Of a DNA stretch of 60,000 nucleotides, positions 1 to 12,800 are shown piece after piece; position 1 is the stretch's first letter, and each line of letters opens with the position of its first letter. Below the pieces are notes generated by a model that saw only the letters and a program-made list of their open reading frames with translations, was not told where the DNA came from and ran no database searches. This DNA is from Membranipora membranacea (Eukaryota > Bryozoa > Gymnolaemata > Cheilostomatida > Membraniporidae): positions 29,612,283 to 29,672,282 of the forward strand of contig OU612066.1 in NCBI GenBank assembly GCA_914767715.1, read 5' to 3'. The position numbers were made by a program, and so were the translations under genes.

Positions 1-470
1 AGGTTGTTTAATTTATTATATTATATTAATTAATATATTTAAACATCAATTAATTAAATCAATTTTATTTAGTTCATAAACAAAATATTACTGCAGCTCA
101 ATCAAGGGTGCATAATATGTTGCATATAAGTTTACTGTGATTGCCGAAATAAATGAATGAAAAATATTTATAGTTATCTGTTCACAAAATATGAGAAGAC
201 AGCTTGATTAAAATATTTTTCTTACTTGGATGTGGAACATTGTGTGTGATATTTTTGTGATTTTCGCATATCCAATCACAGAGTGTGTTAATGACAATGC
301 CCAGTTAGGCCATCTAGGGTACTTGCCTCATTTTTATATCTATTCAATAATGTGCACAATTGCAATGTGCACAACTTTTGCTGTGTCTTTTAACGTTTTT
401 CCACCAAAATCAGCATGTACAACATTACATTTCAATTTATTTAACTGTTATGCTTCTCATTCTTCTGCAG
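1..470 (+). other. Intron of the Notch-ligand-like gene
   Basis: AT-rich, no credible exon. It ends in a pyrimidine tract and AG at 469-470, directly before an exon that opens in the middle of an MNNL-type module, so the gene continues upstream of the window. Confidence 0.7.
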
Positions 471-820
471 GGTGTGGATGTAAGGGTGACAATCTGGGAC
501 GATGATACACCTGCTGGACGTCAGGATGACTCTCTGTTTATCAGATACGACATGGTGGACGAGTTTCTCTTTAACTACACAGCGCCTGCTGGGGACATAC
601 AGAGAACATTTACATTTGATGGTATCAGACAGAAAAACAAAACCAGGTAATGCCAATCGTTTTACCAATGGGTTCACAGATATTCGAGTGTATTTAATTC
701 TCTAGCGTCCAAAACTAACTCATTGCATTAAGACACACTGCACGGGAAAAGATGCGTTTACTTTTTTTCAGGCTTACTGTTGAACTAGATACTGAATGTC
801 CAACACCTACAACAACACCG
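471..820 (+). other. MNNL-type module 0 (C-terminal half only)
   Basis: Exon 471-646 encodes GVDVRVTIWDDD, then the YDMVDEF signature. Exon 772 onward gives the closing beta-strand (RLTVELDTECP), followed by a Thr/Pro linker. The first half of this module must lie upstream of the window. Confidence 0.75.
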
Positions 821-3800
821 AAACCGACCACAACACCGTCGACAACACCTACCACCACAGAAACAACAACGCCAACAACCACAACTACTACAACACCAAC
901 TACAACAACAACACCCACAACCACACCAGTCCCACCGTGTGTAGCTCCTGCTGGGGATTCCAGAGCTATCATCCTACTCAAAGACTTCCTCAATCTGGAC
1001 GATAAAAAGGCTACTGGGGGTGAGTTGACTTCATATACTTAATAATAACAATTATTATGTCTATCGTTGACCTACAAGAGTGATTAATCTCAGGTTACTG
1101 TTTGCTTTGACTAAGTAGCTAAATATCCATTGTTAATTCCAAACTTCATAAAAATGTTGGTGTTGCTTCCAAGTCAAACTAGCCTTAGGTTCTCCAGCAT
1201 GTAAGTAATGCTTATTTTTTCTCATTGGTTGATATTCAGTGCAAGTTTCGATTATTAAAAAATAAAGTTCTTTTGGCTTGGCTTAAGAATGTAACAGGAG
1301 CAGTGATGATTCAATTGCACTCAACTCAACAAACAAGAAAAATAAAGCACTGTTTTATTTTTCAGGACCATGTGATTACACATCAGTACTGGCTGGTTCC
1401 TCTCTTAACAGATGTGATCTGATATTTAATCTCTGTATCAGTCCTATCGGTAAAAGGTATTATACACGACTCACATTGTTTACATTGATTTTTTTGCTCT
1501 GCTCTGAAAATCTACAATATACACATCTAAATCATTATACCCGATGACAGAATATGATGGTCAAAGCAAATGTGCAGAACTCTGATGGACACCATTACCA
1601 TTGCTTGATATTCTGTATCTTTGTTTTACCCTGGTGAATCGTTAGAGGCTCTTACGAAAATAAAATTCGCTATTTACTGCTATTTGAAAATTTGCTCAAC
1701 ATTAAGCCAATCATAAGATATTTTAGAAATCCCGATTGATAGCTAACATTTTTTATTCGTGAAAACAACTATGGATGTTTTCATTCTATAGGCTAAGACA
1801 AATCTCAATAACAAAGATATTGCGAACGTTTTAGAAATCGCATGTTCTTCTTATAATAATGCCCTATCAAGTTCAATTTCATTTGATTCTGATTCTTTCT
1901 TGTTCCGCATGTCTTTAGTGACTGCAGATATACAGACCTGTGGACCACAACAGCTATCGAAAGTGTTGTGGTGCCACTCGGTAATCTAAACATTGGCTTG
2001 ACGACTGTGCAACTGGAAACTTGGCAGGTAATTCATTAAATTCACAAGTTGCTTTCCGAAATTTGTCAGAGAAATTCGATCAACAATCATTGTCAGATGA
2101 AGCCTGCCTTGGTGTCACAGCTGTTTGATACGTTTGGACGATTTCTAAGGCACCACAGTATGAAGTGATGTCACCATAAATCTGGAATACACTTTAGGAG
2201 AGCAGAGATCGAATAATTTTCATCTTAATTGAGTTATCCCCTCTGCCACATGTTATTTGCATACATGTAACTGTTCTTGCCCATATTGCTCAAACAATAT
2301 TCTATAATTCCAAGTATTTATTGACAGGGATTGAGTATTGACCTGACCGTATGGGATGAGGATAAAGAGAATATAATCAGACCAAGAGAGCTTGTAGACA
2401 GGTTCCATCATGACTTTATATCAGCACCAAGTATTCTGGCTTCTGATCTGACGCTGATCGGACTAGAAACTCCGAAAACTAGGTGGGCACCAATTTTCTA
2501 CAAAAGGAATACCATACATAATTATTTTCTGTCAAGCTTCTTTTCCATGTGATATTACGGTTTATTTATTTATATAAAATTATATATTATTTTATTTATT
2601 ACTGATTCCGAGTTTTCATAATCATTGATGACTAGCAACCTTGATTGCAATAGCTATCATGGCAAAAATAATAGTTCACAAAAATTGTGGTCATAGCTGC
2701 ATCATGGGATGATCTGTACTCCTCGCTGATGTGCACCTAAGCATAGTTATACATATCAGTGCTTAAAGCTAGAAGTTCTAGCTCATCAGTGAGTGGTATC
2801 AATGCCGCTCAGAATTGTCAGTCCAAATGGCGGTTTATAGAGTTGTGCCATTCTTATTTTGGGATATGTATCTCTTCTTTAGTTTGAGACTATCAGTACA
2901 GTCAGCGTGTAATACTAATTACTATGGACCCATGTGTAACATCTGGTGTGACACTTCATACGGGGGATTCACCTGTTCTCCTGATGGTATCAGGATATGG
3001 AGTTCTGGTATGTACTTCTGTTTGACTTCCTATTTTGAGGCACGCCAGAACATTGACAAAATATTGGTCAACAACGCCTCTTTGTTATCAAATTTATGAT
3101 ACTGGACGATGTTTCAACCAGAAACTCCGAAAAAAATGGGGACTGAATCCATATCGCCCTCTAATTAACTTCTGTTTGACTTTGAACATGTCCTCACTTT
3201 TTGTCTGTCACTGATAAAAGGTCAACTTCAAAGCTAACTGATCATCTATGGGCTCATCACTATGATAATATTAAGTTGCCTATCAGTAGTTGGAGTAAGT
3301 TACAAGTGTTTTGTTTGTTTCCTCTCAGGTTATTCTGGACCAAGAGAGTGTGGGCCAACAACTACTCCTATGACAACCACCACAACTACTCCTACTACCA
3401 CAACAACAACACCGACGACAACCACAACAACACCAACAACTACAACAACAACCCCTCCACCAACAACTACCCCATCGCTTTGTCCTGACACACCAGGATA
3501 CTTGAACATGTTGCTCAATTTTGTAAGCTTTGCAAACCCTACTGATCTAAAGGCGACCGGTGTGAAATGTGATAGGTCTGTAGGGGATCGATGTGACCTT
3601 GAGATGGAGCTCTGTGTCAGCAAACGCAACTCAAGGTTAGTAAGCTAATTATCTCAAAAAGTTTGTTTGTTATTGTTTTACCTCCCTGAATATGATTTTG
3701 CCCTGTAACCCACAAAAGCTAATTACTCCTTTCTAGAACTATACTTTTGTGTTTTTTTATTCAGGAACTGCGAGTACTTCTCAGAGCAAACACCGGTGTT

Positions 3801-6800
3801 AGGCTCTACTACAAACTTGAGATTCCCACCAAATCTTTTCAACAGAGGAACCCCTGTTTCCATATATCTCGGCAACTATACAAAATGGGAGGTCAGTGGG
3901 TGGATCTAGCCGTAGTATTGGATCAGATTTCTTGTTCTCACCAACCAAGCGAAGCCGTTACATTGGCCAAGGGTGATAGATAATGCTATGTTCTAATATT
4001 AGTTTGCTGCTCACCCTCATGGTTTTTGTACACACTAATGTTGCTACTTCTTACCGTGATAGCCATCTATAGCCTCTTGTTTTAAAATCTATTAAGGAAT
4101 CTCATTACTAGGCTAATCACTCATTGATGCTTCTCACAAAACTTAGCTATTAAAGCATCCATGAAATAAGCATCTCTCTATGTTTACCTGAAACTACAGG
4201 TAATTCCCAACATTATGGTGTATTGTATGAATCCATATCCCAATCTGAACCTGAGATACAGGCTCTCAAAGTCAGCACCGTCACAGCTAGCTCAGTGGAA
4301 TGGGCCATTATTTGGGCTTATACAACATCATCTAGTGCTTATACATTCTACTTGCAGGATAGCCTTGTGACATAGTCTATCTCTGCAGCACAGCAGTAGT
4401 GGCGCTGCCTTCCATCAAGAAAGGCAACTCCTAGGGTTTAAGGTTATGAGATATTAAAACCAGTGTTCCATTTAGGTCCAAATATTTCCAAATTATGGGT
4501 TTCCATTGTTTTTCCAATTTTGGTACTCAGACTAGGTGAATTAGTTCAAGCCCTATGCTGCAGAGACGAACGTATGCCTCAACAGTTCGCACATGCGCAG
4601 ACTGGTGCTTATACGTAACACTCGGGTTAATGGGCGGAGCTTAAATGGTCTGACAATGGCAAATTTGTGTTTTTGAAACAAGTGTTCCAGTGGACAATGT
4701 TAAAAAAAAAATTTCACGTTACTAGCCTGAGAGGTGAATATGAGTTGTGAGAAGTTTGGGGCAGATCCATCTGCTGGAAACTTTATATTTTAGGAATGAA
4801 GTATATGTGGTAATTATTTACCCATAACTATTGGACAATGGAAATAATATTATGCTTCATCTAGCGCACTAATTGTTTTTGCACTCAACTGCCCGTGTGT
4901 TACGTCACACTCTCTGCCTATGAGCTAGCTGTGACAGTGCTGACTTTGAGAGCCTGTATCTCCGGTCCAGGTTGAGCTATGGATTCATACAATACACCAA
5001 AATGTTGGGAATGACCTGTAGTTTCAGGTAAACATAGAGAGATGCTTATTTCATGGATGCTTTAAATGGTGGTTTTGTTTCTTGAGACTGTCTGCATATC
5101 TATACATTAGCTATAAAAGGCAATTTTATTAAATATTTCACAGGGTGCTAATGTCTACATAACTATGTGGGATAGAGATTCTGGTAACTTGGTCGAAAAT
5201 CCAAACTTCATACCCTATGATCTGGTCGATGAATTCAGCTTTGATATCTTCGGTGCTATTGGTTCACCAGAAGTAATTTACAGAGAGCCTGGAATCAGAC
5301 CTAAGGACCCAACCATGTAAGTACGCGAGTGAATCTACAGTTCATGAAATGTCATAAATATGCTTACCATTGTTACGGACTATGCTAATAATACTAGCAA
5401 TCTTATATTATCTTACCCATTCTATTTCTTGTCCTCAGGTTGGAGATAGGCATTGAAGTACCATGCAAATTGACATTCACAACTTCAACACCAACCACTA
5501 CTACTACCACTCCAACCACAACAACCACCACACCTACTACAACCACCACAACACCAACTACTACAACACCAACAACAACTACTACAACACCAACAACAAC
5601 CACTACAACACCAACAACCACAACACCAACAACAACCACTACTACGCCCACAACAACAACAACAACACCTACAACTACAACCACCACACCAACAACTACT
5701 ACAACAACCCCTACCACTACAACGACACCCACAACTACCACAACTACCCCTACAACAACAACGACACCCACGACTACCACCACTACACCCACCACTACTA
5801 CAACAACACCCACCACTACAACTACAACACCGACTACAACCACCACAACGCCTACCACAACTTCCACTTCCCCAACCCCAACTACCTCATTTATCCCGGA
5901 TTGTACCCGCCAAGAAAGTCCCTTGTGTTCGAGGAGAGCTGGGTCATGTTCTACCAATATTCAAGTTCAAAAATATTGCCCTAAAACCTGCGGATTATGC
6001 CCTACTACAACCACATCTACCACACCTACAACCACTCCTGGTTGTCCCACGCTAACAGGTTTCACAACATTCTATCTCAAGTTCATAAATTACACTAATC
6101 CGACAGATATCAAAGCCACAGGTGTCAGGTGCGATCGAGGAGATGTCAGCAATAAATGTGATCTGTACTTTGAGATCTGTGTCAGCGATCTTGGTGAAAA
6201 GTAAGTGATTATTTTCTATTTTGTAGTAGTTCGTCGTATTTAGTTGTATTTGGCATTTGGTACCATTTGTCTCCATAACTGAAAGATATTGATCCTATTC
6301 GACAAGAGTCAATTTGCAGCTGTCAATTATCAGTATCAATGGGATTCAACTAACTCTTGAAACAAAGTTACTCACTGTTATCAAAGATTCACTGATCTCC
6401 CCTTCCCCACTTACGGCATTGAATCTAGCTGTAGTAATGCAGATAAGGAAGCTTCTGACAAAAGCTCAATTACTACTGTGATAATTTTCTATCTCTCTCC
6501 AGGGACTGCAAGTATCTAAGAACACTCACTGGCGTGATTGGACCGAACAGTGACTTTGTTCAATTCACTGCAGACCTCGGCTTAAACAACTCGAACCCGT
6601 TGGAAGTCAACCTTGGACTTGTTACATGGAAGGTATTAGAACACAATTTTCAGCTCTTGTCTTGTCTTATGAGGGAGACTGAGATAGATGATGGAAGAAA
6701 TCAGTCAGGATACAGGCGATATATGATACCTCTTTCAGCTCTTTTAAATACGACTTGTTCATTTACTTTGACTTGTGGCTTTAGCGATTATTGTTTTGAG

Positions 6801-9800
6801 TTGTTTCAGAATGTCACTAGATCAGCCCCAGTATTGAATTGAAACAGGTTCTCACAAGTTCCATTTGTCTTTTTTTTATCAAACAGCACTACTTTTTTCT
6901 TTCATTTGCAGGGATTGACAATCTACATCACTGTGTGGGATCAAGACCTTGACAATTTTTTCGTTCCATATGACATGGTTGACGAATTTTCTATTGACTA
7001 CAATGATCCAGCTATATTTCCCAATAGAGTCATCATGGAGGATGGAATAAGATATGTTCCTAAATCCAGAATATTCATTGAGGCAGATGTTGAATGCCCA
7101 ATTCCACCATCTACTACACCAACTACTACCCAGTCCACCACACCAACCACTTCAACCACCACCACGCCCACAACAACTACGACCACACCAGCAACAACCT
7201 CTACACAAACAACCACACCAACAACGACTACTTCAACAACTACAACTCCAACTACAACAACTCCAACAACAACAACTACTACTCCTACAACAACTACACC
7301 TACAACAACAACTACACCTACAACAACAACCACAACACCAACTACCACAACAACACCCACAACAACACAATGTCCTTTGCAATGTGATTATGTAGGAGGA
7401 GATTTTGATTGTACACAACCTGACAGCCCTTATTGCATCTCTAGCCATTGTTCAGTACCCGAGAAAGCTGCACTGTGCCCACAACTTTGCCAATATTGTA
7501 CTACAACAACACCAACAACTACAACTACCACCACACCAACTATAACAACAACTACAATAACGACCTCCACAACAGCCACTCCTCTCTGTTCGAGAAATGA
7601 TGGCTGTAATGTGCTAACTCTGAATTTCCGACAGTACGATAACCCCACAGATGAGAAGGCAACTAATGTGCCATGTGATGTGACGGATCCCGGACAACCT
7701 AATGATTACTGTGATATTGTCTTCGAAATCTGTGTCTCTGATCAAGGAAAAAAGTGAGTTGGTAGTCAGACATTCTATAACTTGGGTAACATGGCTCTCA
7801 TTATGAAGTAAAGACCTTCCAATATTCCAGGTATAATGTAAAACCTGCATAATGTCAAACCTGCATGGTTCTATCTTCGTTAACCAATCATTTCCTCTTT
7901 TCTTTTGTGCCACAATGATTATGAGTATGGAGCGAGATCACAAGATCTAGAAGCTACCTGAGATACACAATGATTCATTCATTATTTTTGAATCATCAAG
8001 CCATTTCCTAACACCTTCACTCATTGGCCTTCTGTTTATTTTAGAGATTGTCAGTACAATAGAATTATCACAGATATCCTTGGTTCGGATACCTCCCTCA
8101 CATTTGGTAATCGTCTGGTGCCACATGCTAATCCTCTACAAGTCTTCATACCAGTCCAGTTATACAAGGTGAGACAAAATAGGCTTAATATGCAATCAAC
8201 CTTGTACAAGGGTGCGCTAAATAGATGAATGGATCTTAATCATTATTGTAAGCATGTTCTCATTGGCCCCGAATAAAGTGTATATTATTATTATTATTAA
8301 TATTTGGTGGTGAACCTTTAATGATAGTCAAGCATTTGCAATGGAACAAGTCATGCACAGAAAATCCCGTACCAGACAGAAAGAAATTTCTTCTTCGCTC
8401 TTCAGAGCAATGGTTGGTGTCAGAAAGCAAGAGAGCGTTATCCCTTATAATATCTAATATAACGACTGCCATCATCCAACTGAAACCTTTTGGTGTTTCA
8501 TACATTGACACCAGACTATCCTAAATCTTTGCTTTCTTCTAAATTTATAGGGAGTGAGTGTGTATATCACAGTATGGGACAAAGACACAAACTTACCCAC
8601 ATTCAGACAGGAGGATATGATAGATGAGTTTGATTTCTACTTCAATGCCACCAGTGGTACAGGAACTCGTAATATTGATATATATGGCATTAGAAACGAC
8701 CCAACAAGGTAAATAATTTGATAAAGCGTTATATTTTATGTATATATAAACATGCATATAAGTTATGCATTTTGTCACTTAATCAAGTCACAACTTAGTC
8801 ACATCAATCCAAAAAATGTGGACATAAAATTGACTTAGTCTTGTGTAGCAGTCCACCATAATACATTACTGCACACTGTATCTGAATATACTATTTAGAG
8901 ACACACTTCAGGCTGCATGTATGTAGTATTGTTAATGTCGGTTCCCTATAGCAAACTTCTACTTTTGTATCATCTTACCTTAGAAAATCCAAAATGAAAA
9001 TATACATCGACTTCAGCTTAGCAACCCATCAGAAAAATCGTCAAACTTGCAAAAATACTACATATTACCAGATTTTGATTTTACAATAAAACTCCACTAA
9101 TGATATCCTTGAAGAAATTTCAAACAATTGCTGTTATTTAAATCTAACATTAATGGAAGAGTGAAGCTTCTGTTTTCATTCTTGAGGAGATAAAGCATAA
9201 TTATTTATGCTGCAGATTACAGCTGGATGCTGATCTGCTCTGCCCACAAGATTGTCCTGTGCCTGTTACAACAAAGGCACTAACTACTACTCTACCAACC
9301 ACAACCACCTCAACAACAACAACAACAAGGTCAGTCAGTTAGGAATCAAAGTGAGTAATGATTGGTTGGACTTTCAATGAAAACGAGGAAGATATCATAA
9401 AATGTTGCATACTGTCACTGGTCACCATAACTGTGCCACGGTTATACCTGATATTGACGATCATAATTTAGATTTTTTAACTAAACCTACATACTGCTAT
9501 TCTCATGTTAACATAGACTCTTATTCTTGATGTCCTTACTGATATTTCGATTTGTAGGGCTCCTACCACGACCCCAATGCCAGTTTGCCAAATAAGTTCA
9601 GGCTACACCTCTGTGAATGTGCAGTTGTTGAGTTATGTGAATCCGAAGAACATCCAGGCAGACAGGAAGTCATGTGATGGAGTGGGCGGTACCTGTAACA
9701 TCGTCATAGAAGTCTGTATGAGCTCTCTCGACAAAATGTAAGTTATACAACCAGTCCTTCTTAATCATCACACTAAATTTCATAACCTGTATATAACATC

Positions 9801-12800
9801 AGGTGAAGATCTACAGAGGCTTCTCCTCTATAAGACTATTAGAGTTTTTTGCCATGAATATATTAGTTGAAGTAAACCACTTTCTGCTATACATAAACTC
9901 TCTCAAGAAATATGTATAGATTCTGTTCGGTCTACTTCATTTGATCGAATTTCGGTTTCGATATCAAATTATGGGGGTAAATGAAAATGTTTATCTGTTA
10001 TCCTTTTTCTGTTTCTAGTGACTGCTCACTTTACGAATATGTATCGGCTAACATAGTTGGAACCACACCCATAGCAGATTTATCTAGTTATCAAAGCTTA
10101 GTGGCAGATCTGGGAGCTGCAAAATGGCAGGTATGAATAATCGAGTCTATAATTATTTCTGGACTCTGATTGAGATATTACTTTATTTTGACGGATTATT
10201 TTACCAAAGGGAGGGAACTACAGTATTGATATATTGAAAGAGTTTGACAAAATATAGCAGTTGTCTGTACTGCATTTTATAAACTATCATATTGCTATGC
10301 CAAGCATATCATCTTGAGAAGCTGATAAATTTGTTGACCGTACTACAAGTACAGTGTGTTGCTGAAATAATTAGTTTTGAGTAATCATTTACTTTTTTAC
10401 TTTTTTAGGGAGCCAGTCTGCAGGTTAGAATCTGGCACAAATCTACCAGTGTTACTCAGCCTTACCGCCTCGTGGATACCTTCTCCTTCAAATACACCGA
10501 CTCAGCAGCAGCACCAAGAAGAGAAATCACTCTGAGAGGAGAACAGTACCCTAGATCTGAGTAAGCTGCCCATGCCTGACACTATCGGTGTCTATCACAG
10601 CCCATGCACTACAAGTGTAGCTAGCATAAAATAAGGCTTCTTGAGACTAAGGGTTTTTGGGTTAATAAATAATAAAAGTTAGATAATGAATAATAGATAT
10701 CAAATAGTAGATATTACATAATAAATATAAAATAATAAACAATAAATATTTTAACTGCTGCCATCCTAATATGCCGGAATGTAGTTTTCAATTGACAGAC
10801 GTCCGATAATATTTCGACAGCAAAGTTGAATTTAATCGATTTATATCTCATAATTTTTAGGCTAAGGCTGAGACTTGATGCTTTATGCCCTGTACCCACA
10901 ACCACTTCCACTACAAAACGCACTACTTTGACCACCGATACGCCTACATCAACTTCAACACCCACTACTACACAAAGGTCTCCTCCAAGTGTGTGTCCAG
11001 CTAGCAATGGCAAGGTAATGTAAAAAATAGCAATCCATTTATATGGATTTGTTTATAAATAAAAAATGGTTATTACCAATAGGTCTATGGTTGGTTTGAT
11101 CAAGGAGTAACTGTTACTCCTTTGTTTGATCATTCATTGATTTGATTGACCAATTAGTTATTTTAGATTCATTACGTCATCTTTGCTCATCCTCAAAGAG
11201 ATTTTCTTCAGTTGAACTAAGAGAGGATGAAACATATTTTTCTCAGGTCAATTTTTGATACAATGGCCGCAACTTCAATAACTAGTCTATGCAAACACGT
11301 CCTGCACAAACAGCCATGATAAACAAACTTCCATGATGTTCCGTGTTTTCAGGTTACTCTGGCCATGAAGCTCGATAAATACGCCAACCCATCAGACGCT
11401 AAATCAGACAACACGGCTTGTGACTTCAACAATAACTGCGATCTAGTGATGAGAATCTGTGTCAGCAACAAAAATGGACCTTCGTAAGTTGATTAGTCTA
11501 AATGCTCAGACAGCCGCGAGTGCAAATTTGTGGCACTACATTATTAAAATAAGAAAGTAATTATAAGTATCGTAAACACAAACTCACACTTGCAGCTGTC
11601 TGCGCACTTAGACTATAGGTTACCGTATGTAAGGTCTTTTGAGCACACTTTTAAATCATCACACGGTGATCATCCATAAAACACCTCCACACGTCCTTAT
11701 ATGTGTTCTACATTCATATTTGGAAGGCCGACAGTCGAGCTTGAGTTCTGAGAGTTCTCTAGGAAAAAATCTTAATGGATTTCACTTTTATGACTTTCTA
11801 GTGACTGCTCGATTTACTCTACCACTAAGGAGCTCAGTGAAAGTACCTCTGTACAGTTTAGACAAAGAGTTGGTGTTGACTCACCAATAGATAACCCGAT
11901 AGTCATAGATATAGATAACTATGAGGGTGTCAGTCTAGCGATTTCACTTTGGGATTCTGATGTGTCACTCATACAACCTTTCGAGCAGGTATGACCCACT
12001 GTATATTGAAATATTTAAGTCCTGCTGAACGTTCTTTATGTTTTTTCTACACATTTCTTAAACTATTCGGAGAGCAAAGACATGATGGTCTCTTTGCAAT
12101 AACATGTGCATTTTGTGTTCTTGATTTCTGTAATATGTACTGTCATCCTCACCACTTGTATTTTAGGTCGATGTGTTCAGGACATCACTGGAGAGGAACC
12201 CGTCAACGATCGGTCGTAATCAGTCATGGAACCTAGCATCTGTTTTCAACAAATCTCCAGCTTCAAGGTAATATCTTAGGTATTTGTATGATGTCAATCA
12301 AGCTTCAGAAAATAAGATATTTTGAGGAGGGATGGGTGGAAGTAATTTTAATTGATTGTGATAGTCCTAGTACAGAGCAAGTCCTTCACACTCCTTGACA
12401 CAACCAGCACCAACGAATGGTAATCAGATATTGTTGAGACGCATCAGGCAGTAGATCGCGAATAAAGGTCTGTTATTAGATTTTATCACTGACAAGGCCC
12501 ACATCTCATGACCATGACAATGGTACTAACTCTGAACTGTTCAAGAAATTGTTGATGTTCTTCTGCTGTTAAAAATCCAGATTTTTCTCCCTGTTTTCCC
12601 AATCCCACAAGATGCAACCAGAAACTTCTTGATCACTTGATCATTCTTGATCTTCTCTTGATCCGATTCTTACAGTTTGAGCCTTTCTACAACTGTTGAG
12701 TGTTATGATCCACCAACATTACCAACAACTACAGAGACCTCCACTACAACTGCAAGCACAACCACCACTACGGGTTCTACCTCTACCACCCCACTTGCTA

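Noticed and set aside
5403-5957. 184-codon Val/Gly-rich minus-strand ORF
   Set aside because: Antisense of the Thr/Pro mucin linker; the same is true of the minus-strand ORFs at 715-993, 3,330-3,629, 6,998-7,360 and 14,970-15,155.
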